DNA of 64,000 nt from MedAcidi-G1 sp002294285 (GCA_963999645.1 CAXEUY010000007.1:1-64000); one strand, 5' to 3'. Positions 42,918-52,911 are shown, counted from the first letter of the stretch. Numbers and translations: made by a program. Notes: generated from the sequence alone by a model not told the origin.

Positions 42918-45164
42918 ATGGTGGCGACACGTAGAGTTGTCCCGTGGCGTCGTCGAGCTTCAGGAAAAAGTGACGAAACCTCTGCTTTAATTGATGTTTT
43001 CCTCGAACGACACCCAAAAGGAAATGTTGATCTTATAGAACGTGCATACAAGACAGCTCTTCAGGCACATGAAGGGCAAACCCGTAAGTCTGGAGAACCA
43101 TATGTTCATCACCCTCTTGCTGTCGCCACTATTGTGGCCAGCCAGGGTCTTGACGATGTAACAATAGGGGCGGCATTATTACACGACTCGATTGAAGATA
43201 CAGAAATAGATCTCAGTGACCTTGAAAGGGACTTTGGGGCTGAAGTAGCGAGCATCGTCGATGGTGTTACAAAATTAGACAGGATCAATTTCGACTCGAG
43301 AGAAGATCAGCAAGCTGCAAGCATGAGAAAAATGCTTGTAGCTGTAGCGAAAGATTTGAGGGTGCTGGTAATAAAACTAGCTGACCGTTTGCATAACATG
43401 AGAACTCTCGCTGCTTTGCCAGAATTCAAACAGGAGAGAACTGCAAAAGAAACTCTTGATATATATGCTCCGCTAGCAAATCGATTAGGCATGCAAGACG
43501 TCAAAGTTCAGCTAGAGGACCTTTCTCTGGCAACACTTCACCCAAAGCGATACAGCGAAATTGCCCAAATGGTTCAAGATCGTTCTCCAGAGAGGGACAT
43601 GTACCTGACGCAATTAGTAGCAAACGTAAAAGAACGGTTTAGTGAAATGGGTATCAAGGCAGATGTTTCAGGAAGACCTAAACACCTTTGGAGCATTTAC
43701 GAGAAAATGATCGTTAAAGGGAGACCATTCGATGAAATTTATGACCTCGTGGGAATAAGGGTGATTGTCGAAAACGTAAGGGACTGCTATGCAGCTCTTG
43801 GAACTATTCATGCAACATGGAAACCTGTACAAGGACGTTTCAAGGATTACATCGCAATGCCCAAATTTAATCTTTATCAATCCTTACACACCACAGTTAT
43901 AGGGCCTCAGGCAAAACAAGCAGAATTCCAGATTCGAACCAAAGAAATGCATCAACGTGCTGAGTTTGGTGTCGCTTCGCATTGGGATTACAAAATCAAA
44001 AGTCCTTCAGATGAAATGGAGTGGCTGGGACGGATGGTTGAATGGCAGGAAGAAACCGCTGATCCTATTACCTTTATGGCCAATCTTAAAACTGACCTTG
44101 AACAAGACGAGGTTTACATTTTTACCCCAAAAGGAGATGTTGTAACTTTACCAATTGGTTCCACACCCGTTGATTTTGCATATTCCATACACACAGAGGT
44201 CGGGCATAGATGTGTGGGTGCAAAAGTAGAAGGAAGGTTGGTGCCTTTAGAGACCAGACTTGTTTCTGGACAAACAGTTGAAATAGTTACATCGAAACAG
44301 AGCGAGGCAGCCCCAAGCAAAGACTGGCTACAGTTCGTGGCATCACATAGGTCGGCTAGCAAAATAAGACAATGGTACTCACAAGAAAGACGAAGTGAAG
44401 CGATTGATGCAGGACATGACGATCTTGTGCGCGAATTGCGCAGAGCTGATTTACCTGTAAAAGAAACATTGGATGGTGAAACATTGGCTGCGGTAGTTGA
44501 CGATCTGAATTATGCAGATCTTGATTCTTTATTTGCGGCGATTGGAGAGCATCATGTTTCAGCACGCTCAGTAATTGGAAAAATTGAAAAAGTTTTGGAT
44601 GATCTAGAACCAGAACGTTACAACGAACAAGCAACTGTTTTCCATCCACACAGAGAGCGCAGAGACTCAACGAAAGTAGGCGTGCATGTGGAAGGTTTCA
44701 GTGACCTTATGATTCGCTTATCGAGATGTTGCACTCCGGTTCCACCAGATGAAATTATTGGTTTCGTGACAAAAGGTCGTGGCGTGTCAGTGCATAGAAA
44801 TGATTGTGCAAACGCTTCTTCGCTCTCCAACGATCAACCAGATCGACTAATAGAGGTTGAATGGGATGAGCATTCAGATGGCTACTTTGTCGCATCTGTT
44901 GAGATAAAAGCGCTTGATCGTCCAGGATTATTAAGAGATATCGGTGATGTAATGTCAGAAAACCAAGTGAATGTCATTGGAGTTGAAACGTCAACGAATA
45001 TATCTGACCGGGTGGCTCGAATGAGATTTGATTTCGAAATTAGCGATCCAACACATTTAAATAGACTCATGTATGTGATACGTGAAATCGACTCTGTTTA
45101 CGATATATATCGAGTTGTTCCGGGGGGAGATGAACAACAAATTAAAAGTAGCACTGACAACTAG
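42918..45164 (+). CDS. relA: bifunctional (p)ppGpp synthetase/hydrolase (RSH)
   Basis: RSH proteins make and break the stringent alarmone (p)ppGpp. The 748 residues contain, in order, the HD hydrolase domain (YVHHPLAVATI, LLHDSIEDT with the metal HD and ED, DRLHNMRTL) around 50-210, the synthetase domain (HLWSIYEKM, DLVGIRVIVE, KDYIAMPKFNLYQSLHT, EFQIRT, HWDYK) around 240-370, TGS (VYIFTPKGDVVTLPIGSTPV) near 400, the CC region (SRCCTPVPPDEIIGFVTKGRG) near 600, and a C-terminal ACT domain. Both active sites look complete. Start ATG is immediately after the secF stop. In mycobacteria the same order holds, with apt added. Confidence 0.93.
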   Translation: MVATRRVVPWRRRASGKSDETSALIDVFLERHPKGNVDLIERAYKTALQAHEGQTRKSGEPYVHHPLAVATIVASQGLDDVTIGAALLHDSIEDTEIDLSDLERDFGAEVASIVDGVTKLDRINFDSREDQQAASMRKMLVAVAKDLRVLVIKLADRLHNMRTLAALPEFKQERTAKETLDIYAPLANRLGMQDVKVQLEDLSLATLHPKRYSEIAQMVQDRSPERDMYLTQLVANVKERFSEMGIKADVSGRPKHLWSIYEKMIVKGRPFDEIYDLVGIRVIVENVRDCYAALGTIHATWKPVQGRFKDYIAMPKFNLYQSLHTTVIGPQAKQAEFQIRTKEMHQRAEFGVASHWDYKIKSPSDEMEWLGRMVEWQEETADPITFMANLKTDLEQDEVYIFTPKGDVVTLPIGSTPVDFAYSIHTEVGHRCVGAKVEGRLVPLETRLVSGQTVEIVTSKQSEAAPSKDWLQFVASHRSASKIRQWYSQERRSEAIDAGHDDLVRELRRADLPVKETLDGETLAAVVDDLNYADLDSLFAAIGEHHVSARSVIGKIEKVLDDLEPERYNEQATVFHPHRERRDSTKVGVHVEGFSDLMIRLSRCCTPVPPDEIIGFVTKGRGVSVHRNDCANASSLSNDQPDRLIEVEWDEHSDGYFVASVEIKALDRPGLLRDIGDVMSENQVNVIGVETSTNISDRVARMRFDFEISDPTHLNRLMYVIREIDSVYDIYRVVPGGDEQQIKSSTDN

Positions 45165-45175
45165 CTTAAAAATAG

Positions 45176-45181
45176 TAACCT
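45176..45181 (+). promoter_or_regulatory. putative -10 box of leaderless hisS transcript
   Basis: TAACCT lies 7 bases before the GTG at 45189; the CTTGTG start has no ribosome binding site. Confidence 0.45.
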
Positions 45182-45188
45182 CGTTCTT

Positions 45189-46448
45189 GTGAAGGATTCG
45201 TTATATCGTGCCCCCAAAGGCACTAGAGACTTGGTTTGGCCAGATTCTGAAAGAAGACGTTCATTCATAAACTTATTTGCTGAAATTTCTAGTAGCGCTG
45301 GCTACGAAGAAATAGTGCTTCCAATGTTTGAACACATAGAGGTTTTTCAACGTCTTGGTGATGGGACTGACGTCGTCAGAAAAGAAATGTATGACTTTGA
45401 AGATAAAGGTGGAAGACAAATAGCTTTACGCCCAGAACAAACAGCGTCAATTGTTCGATCCTATGCAGAGAATCGCCCACCTTTACCATGGAAAGTTTGG
45501 TATGCAGGACCAAACTTCCGTTATGAACGAGCACAGAGAGGAAGATACAGACAATTTGATCAAGTAGGGATGGAAGCCCTTGGTTCAGAGGATCCGTATT
45601 TAGATGTTGAAGTGATCTCCGTAGCATGGCGATTTTATGAGGCCCTAGGTCTCAAGAATGTAAACCTCTTGTTGAATTCAATGGGAACAGCGAATGACAG
45701 ATCCAGGTATATAGAAGCTTTAAGCGAATACTTTGCAAATCAAAAAGGCGATCTTTCCAAAGAATCCCAAGACACTTTTGTTGCGAACCCATTACGAGTT
45801 TTAGATTCAAAACGTGATGAAGATGCCCAAGTAATAGCGGAAGCCCCCAGTATTCTTGATCATTTGTCCGACGAAGCAAACGATCATTTCATCAAGGTGC
45901 AAGAAGGTTTGGAAAAGTTGGGAATACCTTATTCGGTGGAACCAAAACTTGTTAGAGGTCTTGATTACTATCTCAAAACAACGTTTGAATTCATCTCAGA
46001 AAGTATCGATGCCGCTCAGGATGCGATAGGAGGTGGAGGTCGTTACGACGGTTTAGCGGCAGAAATGGGAGCTCCAGAAACACCGGGGGTCGGTTTCGCT
46101 TTAGGTTTGGACAGAACTTTGATGGCATGTGATGCTGAAAAATCTTTTCCTGAGCCCAAACATTTATTAGAGATATTTGTTGTTGATGCAACTGATGGTT
46201 CACACGCGCTTGTTGTTGCAGATCAGCTGAGACAGGAAGGATTTAAAGTCGATCGAGCTTTTGACAACCGTTCAATGAAAGCTCAGATGAAAGCTGCGGA
46301 TAAAAGCGGGGCAAAAATTGCAGTAATCATAGGAGATGATGAAGTCCGTAGTGGAGTTGTTACGATTCGAGATCTAAGAGGCGAAGACGGTCAGGAAGAA
46401 ATTGCCTCAGAATTGATGATTGCCGATCTCAGGAAGAGGCTCAGATGA
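45189..46448 (+). CDS. hisS: histidyl-tRNA synthetase
   Basis: This class II synthetase charges tRNA-His. The 419-residue protein has APKGTRDLVWPDS at the start, motif 2 with RPEQTASIVR and YAGPNFRYERAQRGRYRQF, the histidine-A loop RGLDYYLKTTFEF, motif 3 GVGFALGLDR, and the C-terminal anticodon domain (DRAFDNRSMKAQMKAADKSG). Start is GTG; the distance from box to start suggests a leaderless message. It overlaps aspS by 4 bases, so both synthetases are translated together. Confidence 0.96.
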   Translation: MKDSLYRAPKGTRDLVWPDSERRRSFINLFAEISSSAGYEEIVLPMFEHIEVFQRLGDGTDVVRKEMYDFEDKGGRQIALRPEQTASIVRSYAENRPPLPWKVWYAGPNFRYERAQRGRYRQFDQVGMEALGSEDPYLDVEVISVAWRFYEALGLKNVNLLLNSMGTANDRSRYIEALSEYFANQKGDLSKESQDTFVANPLRVLDSKRDEDAQVIAEAPSILDHLSDEANDHFIKVQEGLEKLGIPYSVEPKLVRGLDYYLKTTFEFISESIDAAQDAIGGGGRYDGLAAEMGAPETPGVGFALGLDRTLMACDAEKSFPEPKHLLEIFVVDATDGSHALVVADQLRQEGFKVDRAFDNRSMKAQMKAADKSGAKIAVIIGDDEVRSGVVTIRDLRGEDGQEEIASELMIADLRKRLR

Positions 46449-48184
46449 CAAACTACGAAACTTCTATGAGAACGCACAGATGTGGAGATCTGAGACCTGA
46501 AGATATAGGAAAAGAAGTAACGCTGTGTGGCTGGGTTGACCGACGAAGAGAACATGGTGAGCACTTAGCTTTTATAGATTTACGCGACCGAAGTGGCGTT
46601 ATTCAAGTTGTAGTCCAAGGAGCAGCCGATTTGCGTGCGGAGTATGTGCTACAGGTCAAAGGAAAAGTTAGAGAAAGACCTTCAGAAACAATAAATGAAT
46701 CTCTAGAAACGGGTGGTATAGAGGTGGAAGGCTTAGAAGTGTCTGTTTTAGCTGCGTCAGAACCACCACCTTTCCCAATAGACGACAGAACAGAAGTAGA
46801 TGAAGTTTTAAGACTCAGACATCGTTACGTGGACCTTAGGAGGGATCGACTGCAAAACAATTTGCAACTCAGAGCCCAAGTGAATAGTTCCCTGCGAGAA
46901 GCAATGAAAGAACAAGGATTTGTTGAAGTTGAAACTCCGATGCTAGTTGCTAGCACTCCTGAGGGGGCTAGAGACTTTGTGGTCCCGTCCCGTAAAGAGC
47001 TGGGATCTTTCTACGCTTTGCCTCAAAGTCCTCAAATTTTTAAACAGCTTTGCATGCTAGGAGGTGTCGACAGGTACTACCAGATAGCGAGATGCCTTCG
47101 AGATGAAGACCTTAGAGCTGACAGACAATACGAGTTCATGCAACTGGATATAGAAGCTAGTTTCGTTAATGGAGAAGATATTCGCAATATAGTTTCATCA
47201 GCGGTTTCTAGGGCCACCGAAACTGTCACAGGTGTAAAGATAGACAACATCCCGTCAATCTCATGGCAAGAGGCAATGGAACGCTTTGGTTCAGATAAGC
47301 CAGATGTGAGATTCGGCCTTGAATTGATAGAACTTACCGAGTTATTCAAAAATACGGAATTCAGAGCATTTCAAGCACCATGTGTGAAAGGCATTCGCGT
47401 CCCAGGAGGAGCAGAATACTCAAGAGGTCGACTAGATGAGTTAACCGACAAGTCTCAGAATTGGGGAGCAAAAGGTTTAGCTTGGATAAAAATAGAAAAT
47501 TCTGAAATGGTTTCCCCAATCACCAAATTCTTTTCGGAAGATGAGAAAAACTCTCTTAAGTCGGAAATGGAAGCTGACGAAGGTGATCTTTTGTTGCTTG
47601 TTGCTGATGAATGGAGCACTGTATGTCATGTTCTTGGTTTGCTTAGATTAGAGATAGGCAGACCACCAATAAATGAAGGCGGGTTCAATTTCCTATGGGT
47701 TATTGATTTTCCATTGTTTGAGGGAACAGATGAAAATGGAAATCCCGCATCTTCTCACCACCCATTCACGATGCCTCATGAAGAAGATCTAAGTCTTCTA
47801 GAGAATGGTCAAACAGAAGGAGTCCGTTCCCTTGCCTATGACTTAGTTTTGAATGGTTGGGAGCTCGGCTCAGGAAGTGTGAGAATTCACAGAGAAGACA
47901 TCCAGAAGCTGATCTTTTCAACATTGGGAATAGAACCAGATGAAGCTGAGAGGCGATTTGGGTTTCTGCTGGATGCATTCAAATTTGGAGCCCCTCCACA
48001 CGCAGGTTTTGCAGTAGGTCTAGACCGGTTAACAGCTATTCTTGCCGGCGAGGAGAACATTCGTGAAGTGATTGCCTTTCCTAAAACACAATCAGGTGCT
48101 GACCCGCTTACTAGCGCTCCATCGCCTATAGAAGATGTACGACTGACAGAGCTTGGTCTAAAAGTTTTACCTCCAACTGAATGA
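46445..48184 (+). CDS. aspS: aspartyl-tRNA synthetase, bacterial type
   Basis: This class II synthetase of 579 residues starts with an OB anticodon domain (EVTLCGWVDRRREHG, FIDLRDRSGVIQVV), then LRLRHRYVDLRRDR (motif 1 region), ETPMLVASTPEGARDF, motif 2 with QSPQIFKQLCMLGGVDRYYQ-type residues and RCLRDEDLRADRQYEF, the bacterial GAD insertion around 290-410, and motif 3 GFAVGLDRLTAILAG. Whether it also charges tRNA-Asn cannot be told here; gatCAB is not in the window. ATG at 46445 overlaps hisS; a second ATG at 46466 is in frame and possible. Confidence 0.96.
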   Translation: MTNYETSMRTHRCGDLRPEDIGKEVTLCGWVDRRREHGEHLAFIDLRDRSGVIQVVVQGAADLRAEYVLQVKGKVRERPSETINESLETGGIEVEGLEVSVLAASEPPPFPIDDRTEVDEVLRLRHRYVDLRRDRLQNNLQLRAQVNSSLREAMKEQGFVEVETPMLVASTPEGARDFVVPSRKELGSFYALPQSPQIFKQLCMLGGVDRYYQIARCLRDEDLRADRQYEFMQLDIEASFVNGEDIRNIVSSAVSRATETVTGVKIDNIPSISWQEAMERFGSDKPDVRFGLELIELTELFKNTEFRAFQAPCVKGIRVPGGAEYSRGRLDELTDKSQNWGAKGLAWIKIENSEMVSPITKFFSEDEKNSLKSEMEADEGDLLLLVADEWSTVCHVLGLLRLEIGRPPINEGGFNFLWVIDFPLFEGTDENGNPASSHHPFTMPHEEDLSLLENGQTEGVRSLAYDLVLNGWELGSGSVRIHREDIQKLIFSTLGIEPDEAERRFGFLLDAFKFGAPPHAGFAVGLDRLTAILAGEENIREVIAFPKTQSGADPLTSAPSPIEDVRLTELGLKVLPPTE

Positions 48185-48209
48185 GATGCACTAATCGCTG
48201 AGGAAAACT

Positions 48210-48226
48210 CCACTAGGTTCTAGTGG
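48210..48226 (+). promoter_or_regulatory. hairpin abutting rarA start, overlapping its -10 box
   Basis: CCACTAG and CTAGTGG form a perfect 7-base inverted repeat around GTT, ending on the base before the GTG at 48227. TAGGTT (48214-48219), inside it, is 7 bases before the start and may be a -10. Confidence 0.45.
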
Positions 48227-49552
48227 GTGAACGAAGATCTATTTTCACATGCTGCAAAGGAAAGACTGAAAAATAGAGCCCCTTTGGCTGACCGTTTAAG
48301 ACCTACACGCCTTGATGATGTAGTCGGTCAGGAGCATCTGATTGGTAAAGACCAGCCACTTCGTCATTTGATTGAAACAGATAAACTTTCTTCCTTGATT
48401 CTATGGGGTCCGCCGGGAACCGGAAAAACCACCATCGCCCGCGTAATCGCTCGAGTAACACAACAAGACTTCCATGAAATGTCTGCTGTTTCTGCGAGTG
48501 TTAAAGACGTACGAGAACTAGTAGCTGCTGCAGAAACACGGTTGGGCCAGGCTGAGGCAGGCACAATACTTTTTCTTGATGAAGTACACCGATTTAACAA
48601 ATCACAACAAGATGCTTTGCTGCCTTCAGTTGAATCTGGACTCATCACCCTTATAGGTGCTACAACCGAAAATCCATATTTTGAGGTAAATGCTCCGCTG
48701 TTATCGAGATCAACACTGTTTCGTCTCGAACCAATAGATCGTGATTCAATATTGACTCTGATGGCTAGAGGTTTGGAAGAAGAGAAGGTCAAAGCTGATT
48801 CGGAGGCGCTGGAATTACTAGCTGACCGCTCAGCAGGAGATGGAAGACAGGCCTTGACCAGTCTCGAAGTAGCTTCAGCTATCGCTATTGGAAGAGGAGA
48901 AGCGACAGTAACGTTGGAAGACGTTGAAGCTTCATTAGGCGTAAAGGCCATTCGCTACGGAAGGGATGACCACTACGACATAATTAGCGCATTTATAAAA
49001 AGTATTCGCGGTTCTGACGCGGACTCCGGGCTTTACTGGCTGTCTCGGATGATTAAAGCAGGGGAAGATCCAAGGTTTATCGCTCGCCGATTAGTGATAT
49101 TAGCGAGTGAAGATATTGGTATGGCAGATCCAAATAGCTTGCTAGTTGCAGATGCAGCAGCTAGAGCGGTTGAATTCGTAGGCCTTCCTGAAGCGCAACT
49201 AAATTTGGCACAAGCGGTGGTTCATTTATCCACAGCACCGAAATCTAATCGAGTTACAACAGCTTTGACCGCAGCTATGCAAGACGCATCTTCACCCGGA
49301 GAAGGGCGAGTTCCACCACATCTTAGAGACGCGCATTACAGTGGGGCTTCAGGTATCGGACATGGAGAGGGTTATGAATATCCGCACAATGATCCAAGTG
49401 GTTGGGTTGAGCAAACGTATAGACCTGAAGAGGTTGAGTCAAATGTCTACTACGAACCGTCAGAACACGGATTTGAAAAGCAAGTAATGGAGAGAATGGC
49501 TAAATTGAAAAAGAATAAAGAATCCAATGCCACATCAGAGGTGGATGACTAA
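48227..49552 (+). CDS. rarA: replication-associated recombination protein RarA
   Basis: RarA (MgsA) is an AAA+ clamp-loader-like ATPase that acts at stalled forks with SSB. The 441-residue protein has LADRLRPTRLDDVVGQEHLIG, Walker A WGPPGTGKTTIAR, Walker B LFLDEVHRFNKSQQDALLP, sensor 1 GATTENPYFEVNAPLLSRS, and the C-terminal tetramer domain (YWLSRMIKAGEDPRFIARRL, ASEDIGMADPNSL). The tail ends in charged residues. Start is GTG, right after an inverted repeat; the next gene begins at the stop codon's last base. Confidence 0.94.
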   Translation: MNEDLFSHAAKERLKNRAPLADRLRPTRLDDVVGQEHLIGKDQPLRHLIETDKLSSLILWGPPGTGKTTIARVIARVTQQDFHEMSAVSASVKDVRELVAAAETRLGQAEAGTILFLDEVHRFNKSQQDALLPSVESGLITLIGATTENPYFEVNAPLLSRSTLFRLEPIDRDSILTLMARGLEEEKVKADSEALELLADRSAGDGRQALTSLEVASAIAIGRGEATVTLEDVEASLGVKAIRYGRDDHYDIISAFIKSIRGSDADSGLYWLSRMIKAGEDPRFIARRLVILASEDIGMADPNSLLVADAAARAVEFVGLPEAQLNLAQAVVHLSTAPKSNRVTTALTAAMQDASSPGEGRVPPHLRDAHYSGASGIGHGEGYEYPHNDPSGWVEQTYRPEEVESNVYYEPSEHGFEKQVMERMAKLKKNKESNATSEVDD

Positions 49553-49860
49553 TGAGACGACGACTCTTCTGGCTGCTTTTGGGATGGTCATTTGGTGTTC
49601 TAGCTTCAAATTGGATGGAAAACCGTTTCCGTAAAACTGTTAATCGATATGCCAGAAATACTGTTTCCCGATTGGGCTTCATGCCAGAAGAAATACTGAG
49701 TAAAAGAAGCGAGGTTTCGGGATGGTTCAGGGAAAGATTCACAAATCGAGAATCAGATTTCTTTCCCAACGGTATAAATAATTTCAGATCTCGTCCTGTA
49801 GAGCATCAGGATTATTTGAGGAAATATCACAGACCAGTAAGACCTCAAAATAGAAATTAA
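49552..49860 (+). CDS. small basic membrane-anchored protein, function unknown
   Basis: This 102-residue protein has an N-terminal hydrophobic segment (LFWLLLGWSFGVLASNWM, about residues 5-22), and then a basic, Arg- and Asn-rich region (ENRFRKTVNRYARNTVSRLG) that could form an amphipathic helix. Actinobacteria often have a small DUF6167- or YtxH-like gene between rarA and alaS, and this may be a divergent case; I do not recognise the family with confidence. ATG overlaps the rarA stop by 1 base, so it is probably made with rarA. No catalytic residues are evident. Confidence 0.7.
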   Translation: MRRRLFWLLLGWSFGVLASNWMENRFRKTVNRYARNTVSRLGFMPEEILSKRSEVSGWFRERFTNRESDFFPNGINNFRSRPVEHQDYLRKYHRPVRPQNRN

Positions 49861-49901
49861 GTTTGAACTTGGGCCTACCTATCTGCCTCCTTACATGACG
49901 C

Positions 49902-49907
49902 TAGGCT
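49902..49907 (+). promoter_or_regulatory. putative -10 box of leaderless alaS transcript
   Basis: TAGGCT lies 6 bases before the alaS ATG at 49914, with only CTATTT between; no ribosome binding site and no T-box leader fit in the 53-base gap. Confidence 0.5.
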
Positions 49908-49913
49908 CTATTT

Positions 49914-52493
49914 ATGGGAAAACTGCCATCAAGTGCAAAAGCAATTAGAAAAGAATTCACAGAGTTTTTCTCTGAACGCGGCCACGAAATAGTTGCATCA
50001 GAAAGCCTGATCCCTCATGACCAGACACTTCTTTTCACTAATTCAGGAATGGTTCAGTTCAAACCTTATTTAACGGGGGAACAGCCTGCTCCGTGGCCGC
50101 GTGCCGTAAGTGTGCAGAAATGCGCAAGAGCAGGTGGAAAACACAATGACCTAGACGAAGTTGGAAGGACCAGTCGCCATTTAACTTTTTTTGAAATGAT
50201 GGGAAACTTCAGCTTCGGTGACTACTTCAAATCTGACGCTTGTTCCTATGCATGGGAATTCGTAACGAAAAACCTCAAATTGGATCCGGAAAGACTCTGG
50301 GTCACAGTTCATGAAACTGATGATGAAGCAGAGGAGATATGGATAAATGAAATAGGTGTTGATCCTCAAAGAATTCAGCGCTTAGGCGAAGACAATTATT
50401 GGAGGATGGCTGAAACTGGACCATGCGGACCTTGTTCAGAGATCTTTTGGGACAAAGGGCCAGAATTTGGACCTGATGGAGGACCAGCTCACGGCGGAGA
50501 AGAACGTTTTGTTGAAATTTGGAATCTAGTTTTCATGCAAGTTGAGCAGCATCCGGATGGGTCAACCACACCGCTACCAGACCCAGCGATAGATACGGGT
50601 TTAGGTTTAGAACGAGTTCTTACGGTGATGCAGGGAGTTGACTCAGTTTGGGAAACTGACGAAATATCAAAAATTATCAAAGGAATAGAAAAGTTAACTT
50701 CTATCTCGTACGGAAACGAAGAGAGATCAGATGTCTCAATGCGCATTATTGCTGACCATGCCCGGTCCTCGACATTTTTGATAAGCGACGGAGTTTTTCC
50801 AAGTAACGAAGATAGGGGCTATGTCCTTAGAAGGATTATTCGGAGATCAGTCAGACATGCATGGTTATTGGGACTTCAAGATTCAGTTATGCCATTATTA
50901 GCAGAATCAGTAATTGAAATAATGGGCTCTGACTATCCTGAACTTAATCAAAATATTGATTTCATCAAAGAAGTCTTACAACGAGAAGAAGACAGATTCC
51001 GTGAAACATTAAAGGCAGGTCTATCGATTCTCGACGAATCGATTTCAGATCTCGGAAAAAGTAAAACGCTTAGTGCTGACGTAGCTTTTAAACTGCATGA
51101 CACCTATGGATTTCCTCTTGAGTTAACCGAGGAAATTTGTGCAGAAAGGTCAATTGATGTTGATATCGAAGGATTCAAAGAATCAATGTCAAATCAACAA
51201 GAAAGAGCACGTGCGGCACGTAAAGATTCGTTGACAACTGATGAAACAGGAGAGTTAAGGAAAGTTCTGGATGAAAAAGGACCAACTCTTTTTGTTGGCC
51301 GTGACGAAGACAAGAGTGATTCAACTGTCTTATATTTTGATAAGAGTCTGATAGTTCTAGATAAAACCCCCTTCTATGCAGAATCTGGCGGTCAGATAGG
51401 CGACACAGGAAAAATTTCAACAGAAACAGGTGAAATAAAAATACTTGACACAACTCTTGCTTTAGACGCAATCCATGTGCATCAGTACGAAATAATCACC
51501 GGTCATTTAGAAGCAGGACAAAAAGCCAATGCGGAAATAGACAGCGATAGAAGATCGAAGATTCGACGAAACCACACAGCTACACATCTAATCCACTGGG
51601 CGCTTCGCGAAGTCCTTGGAGATCACGTTAAACAGCAAGGCTCATACGTAGGTCCTGATCGGTTGAGATTCGATTTCAGCCATTTTGAAGCAATGACCGC
51701 AGAACAGATTTCTTCTGTGGAAGATCTTGTTAATTCTGAAGTGCTGAATAATTACCAATGCAGCCATCAGGAAATGACACGGGAAACAGCTGAAGAGAAG
51801 GGAGCTATAGCTTTCTTCGGTGATAAGTATGGAGACACTGTCAGAGTTTTAGAAGCAGGTCCAAATTCTTTAGAGTTTTGCGGCGGAACTCACGTTTCGG
51901 CATTAGGAGATATAGGGCTTGTGAAAATTGTTTCAGAAGGATCTATAGGTTCGAATATTCGACGAATAGAAGCAGTTACAGGTTCATCAACTATTGAAAA
52001 TTTAAGGAAGGCTGAAGATCTTATTTCAAACGCGGCTGACCTTGTGGGAGTACCACTTGAAGATCTAATAGACGGAATAAAAAGAAAACTAGATGAACTC
52101 AAAGGATTAAAAAATGAAGTCCAAAATCTGAAACGTAAAGAAGCATTGGGCATGGTCGAAGAGCTTGCTGGTAATGAAGAAAATGGGATAGTTGCTTCAA
52201 TAATTGAAGGAGTCGACAGGGAGAGCTTGAGAGAACTTGCTGTTGCAGTGAGAGATCAGGAAAGAGTTAAAGCTGTAATTCTAGGAACTGCTCCTGCTGA
52301 TGGGGGCGCGGCCTTGATTGCTGCTGTAAAAAGCGACAGTGGTTTAAATGCTGGAATGATCTTGTCCGAAGCAGCTAAAACAATAGGAGGCGGGGGAAGG
52401 CCGAACGATGAACTCACCATAGTCGGAGGAAAAAATCCAGAAAACCTAGAAAAAGCCTTAGAACAAGCTCGGGCTGCCGCCCACACTAGCTAG
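49914..52493 (+). CDS. alaS: alanyl-tRNA synthetase
   Basis: This 859-residue enzyme has the class II catalytic domain (FFSERGHEIVASESLIP, NSGMVQFKPYL, RTSRHLTFFEMMGNFSFGDY, DTGLGLERV), a tRNA-recognition middle, the editing domain with NHTATHLIHWAL and FCGGTHVSALGDIG holding the metal residues, and the C-Ala domain (AAKTIGGGGRPNDELTIVGG). Lengths and motifs are standard. It is followed 4 bases later by ruvX, the common actinobacterial and firmicute order. It probably begins a unit of alaS-ruvX-mltG. Confidence 0.97.
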   Translation: MGKLPSSAKAIRKEFTEFFSERGHEIVASESLIPHDQTLLFTNSGMVQFKPYLTGEQPAPWPRAVSVQKCARAGGKHNDLDEVGRTSRHLTFFEMMGNFSFGDYFKSDACSYAWEFVTKNLKLDPERLWVTVHETDDEAEEIWINEIGVDPQRIQRLGEDNYWRMAETGPCGPCSEIFWDKGPEFGPDGGPAHGGEERFVEIWNLVFMQVEQHPDGSTTPLPDPAIDTGLGLERVLTVMQGVDSVWETDEISKIIKGIEKLTSISYGNEERSDVSMRIIADHARSSTFLISDGVFPSNEDRGYVLRRIIRRSVRHAWLLGLQDSVMPLLAESVIEIMGSDYPELNQNIDFIKEVLQREEDRFRETLKAGLSILDESISDLGKSKTLSADVAFKLHDTYGFPLELTEEICAERSIDVDIEGFKESMSNQQERARAARKDSLTTDETGELRKVLDEKGPTLFVGRDEDKSDSTVLYFDKSLIVLDKTPFYAESGGQIGDTGKISTETGEIKILDTTLALDAIHVHQYEIITGHLEAGQKANAEIDSDRRSKIRRNHTATHLIHWALREVLGDHVKQQGSYVGPDRLRFDFSHFEAMTAEQISSVEDLVNSEVLNNYQCSHQEMTRETAEEKGAIAFFGDKYGDTVRVLEAGPNSLEFCGGTHVSALGDIGLVKIVSEGSIGSNIRRIEAVTGSSTIENLRKAEDLISNAADLVGVPLEDLIDGIKRKLDELKGLKNEVQNLKRKEALGMVEELAGNEENGIVASIIEGVDRESLRELAVAVRDQERVKAVILGTAPADGGAALIAAVKSDSGLNAGMILSEAAKTIGGGGRPNDELTIVGGKNPENLEKALEQARAAAHTS

Positions 52494-52497
52494 AAGT

Positions 52498-52911
52498 ATG
52501 AGAGCGTTGGGCGTAGACCTTGGTGAGAAACGAATCGGAATCGCAGTTAGCGATAGTAATGGGAAAGTAGCAACTCCTCTTCAAGTCATAATTCGTTCAA
52601 AAAGCATTAAGCAAGACCACAAAAAAATTTGCGACTTGGTAGATGAATGGGAAGCAGACATCGTTGTAGTCGGTATGCCTTACTCGTTAAACGGAAGTAA
52701 AGGTTTAGCAGCCAAAACAGTTGAGAAAGAAGTTAAAGAGTTGTCCTCCGCCTTAGAAGTTCCAGTGGCTACCCAAGATGAACGTTTGACGACCGTCACG
52801 GCTGCAAAAGAGTTGGCCATTCAAGGTCTTGACAGTAAGAAGCAACGCAAGGTTATTGATCAGGTCGCAGCATCAGTAATTCTGCAATCCTGGTTGGATA
52901 ACCGGACTTGA
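52498..52911 (+). CDS. ruvX: pre-16S rRNA nuclease YqgF / RuvX
   Basis: RuvX/YqgF trims the 5' end of 16S rRNA. The 137-residue RNase H-like protein has RALGVDLGEKRIGIAVSDSN with the first catalytic aspartate, VVGMPYSLNGSKG, ATQDERLTTVTAAKEL with the second acidic residues, and the terminal DQVAASVILQSWLD with the third aspartate. All three acidic positions are present. It lies 4 bases after alaS and 10 bases before mltG. Confidence 0.92.
   Translation: MRALGVDLGEKRIGIAVSDSNGKVATPLQVIIRSKSIKQDHKKICDLVDEWEADIVVVGMPYSLNGSKGLAAKTVEKEVKELSSALEVPVATQDERLTTVTAAKELAIQGLDSKKQRKVIDQVAASVILQSWLDNRT

Noticed and set aside
49861..49913. T-box leader for alaS, hisS or aspS
   Set aside because: Gaps of 53, 24 and no bases before these genes cannot hold a T-box, and the -10 boxes sit next to the starts.
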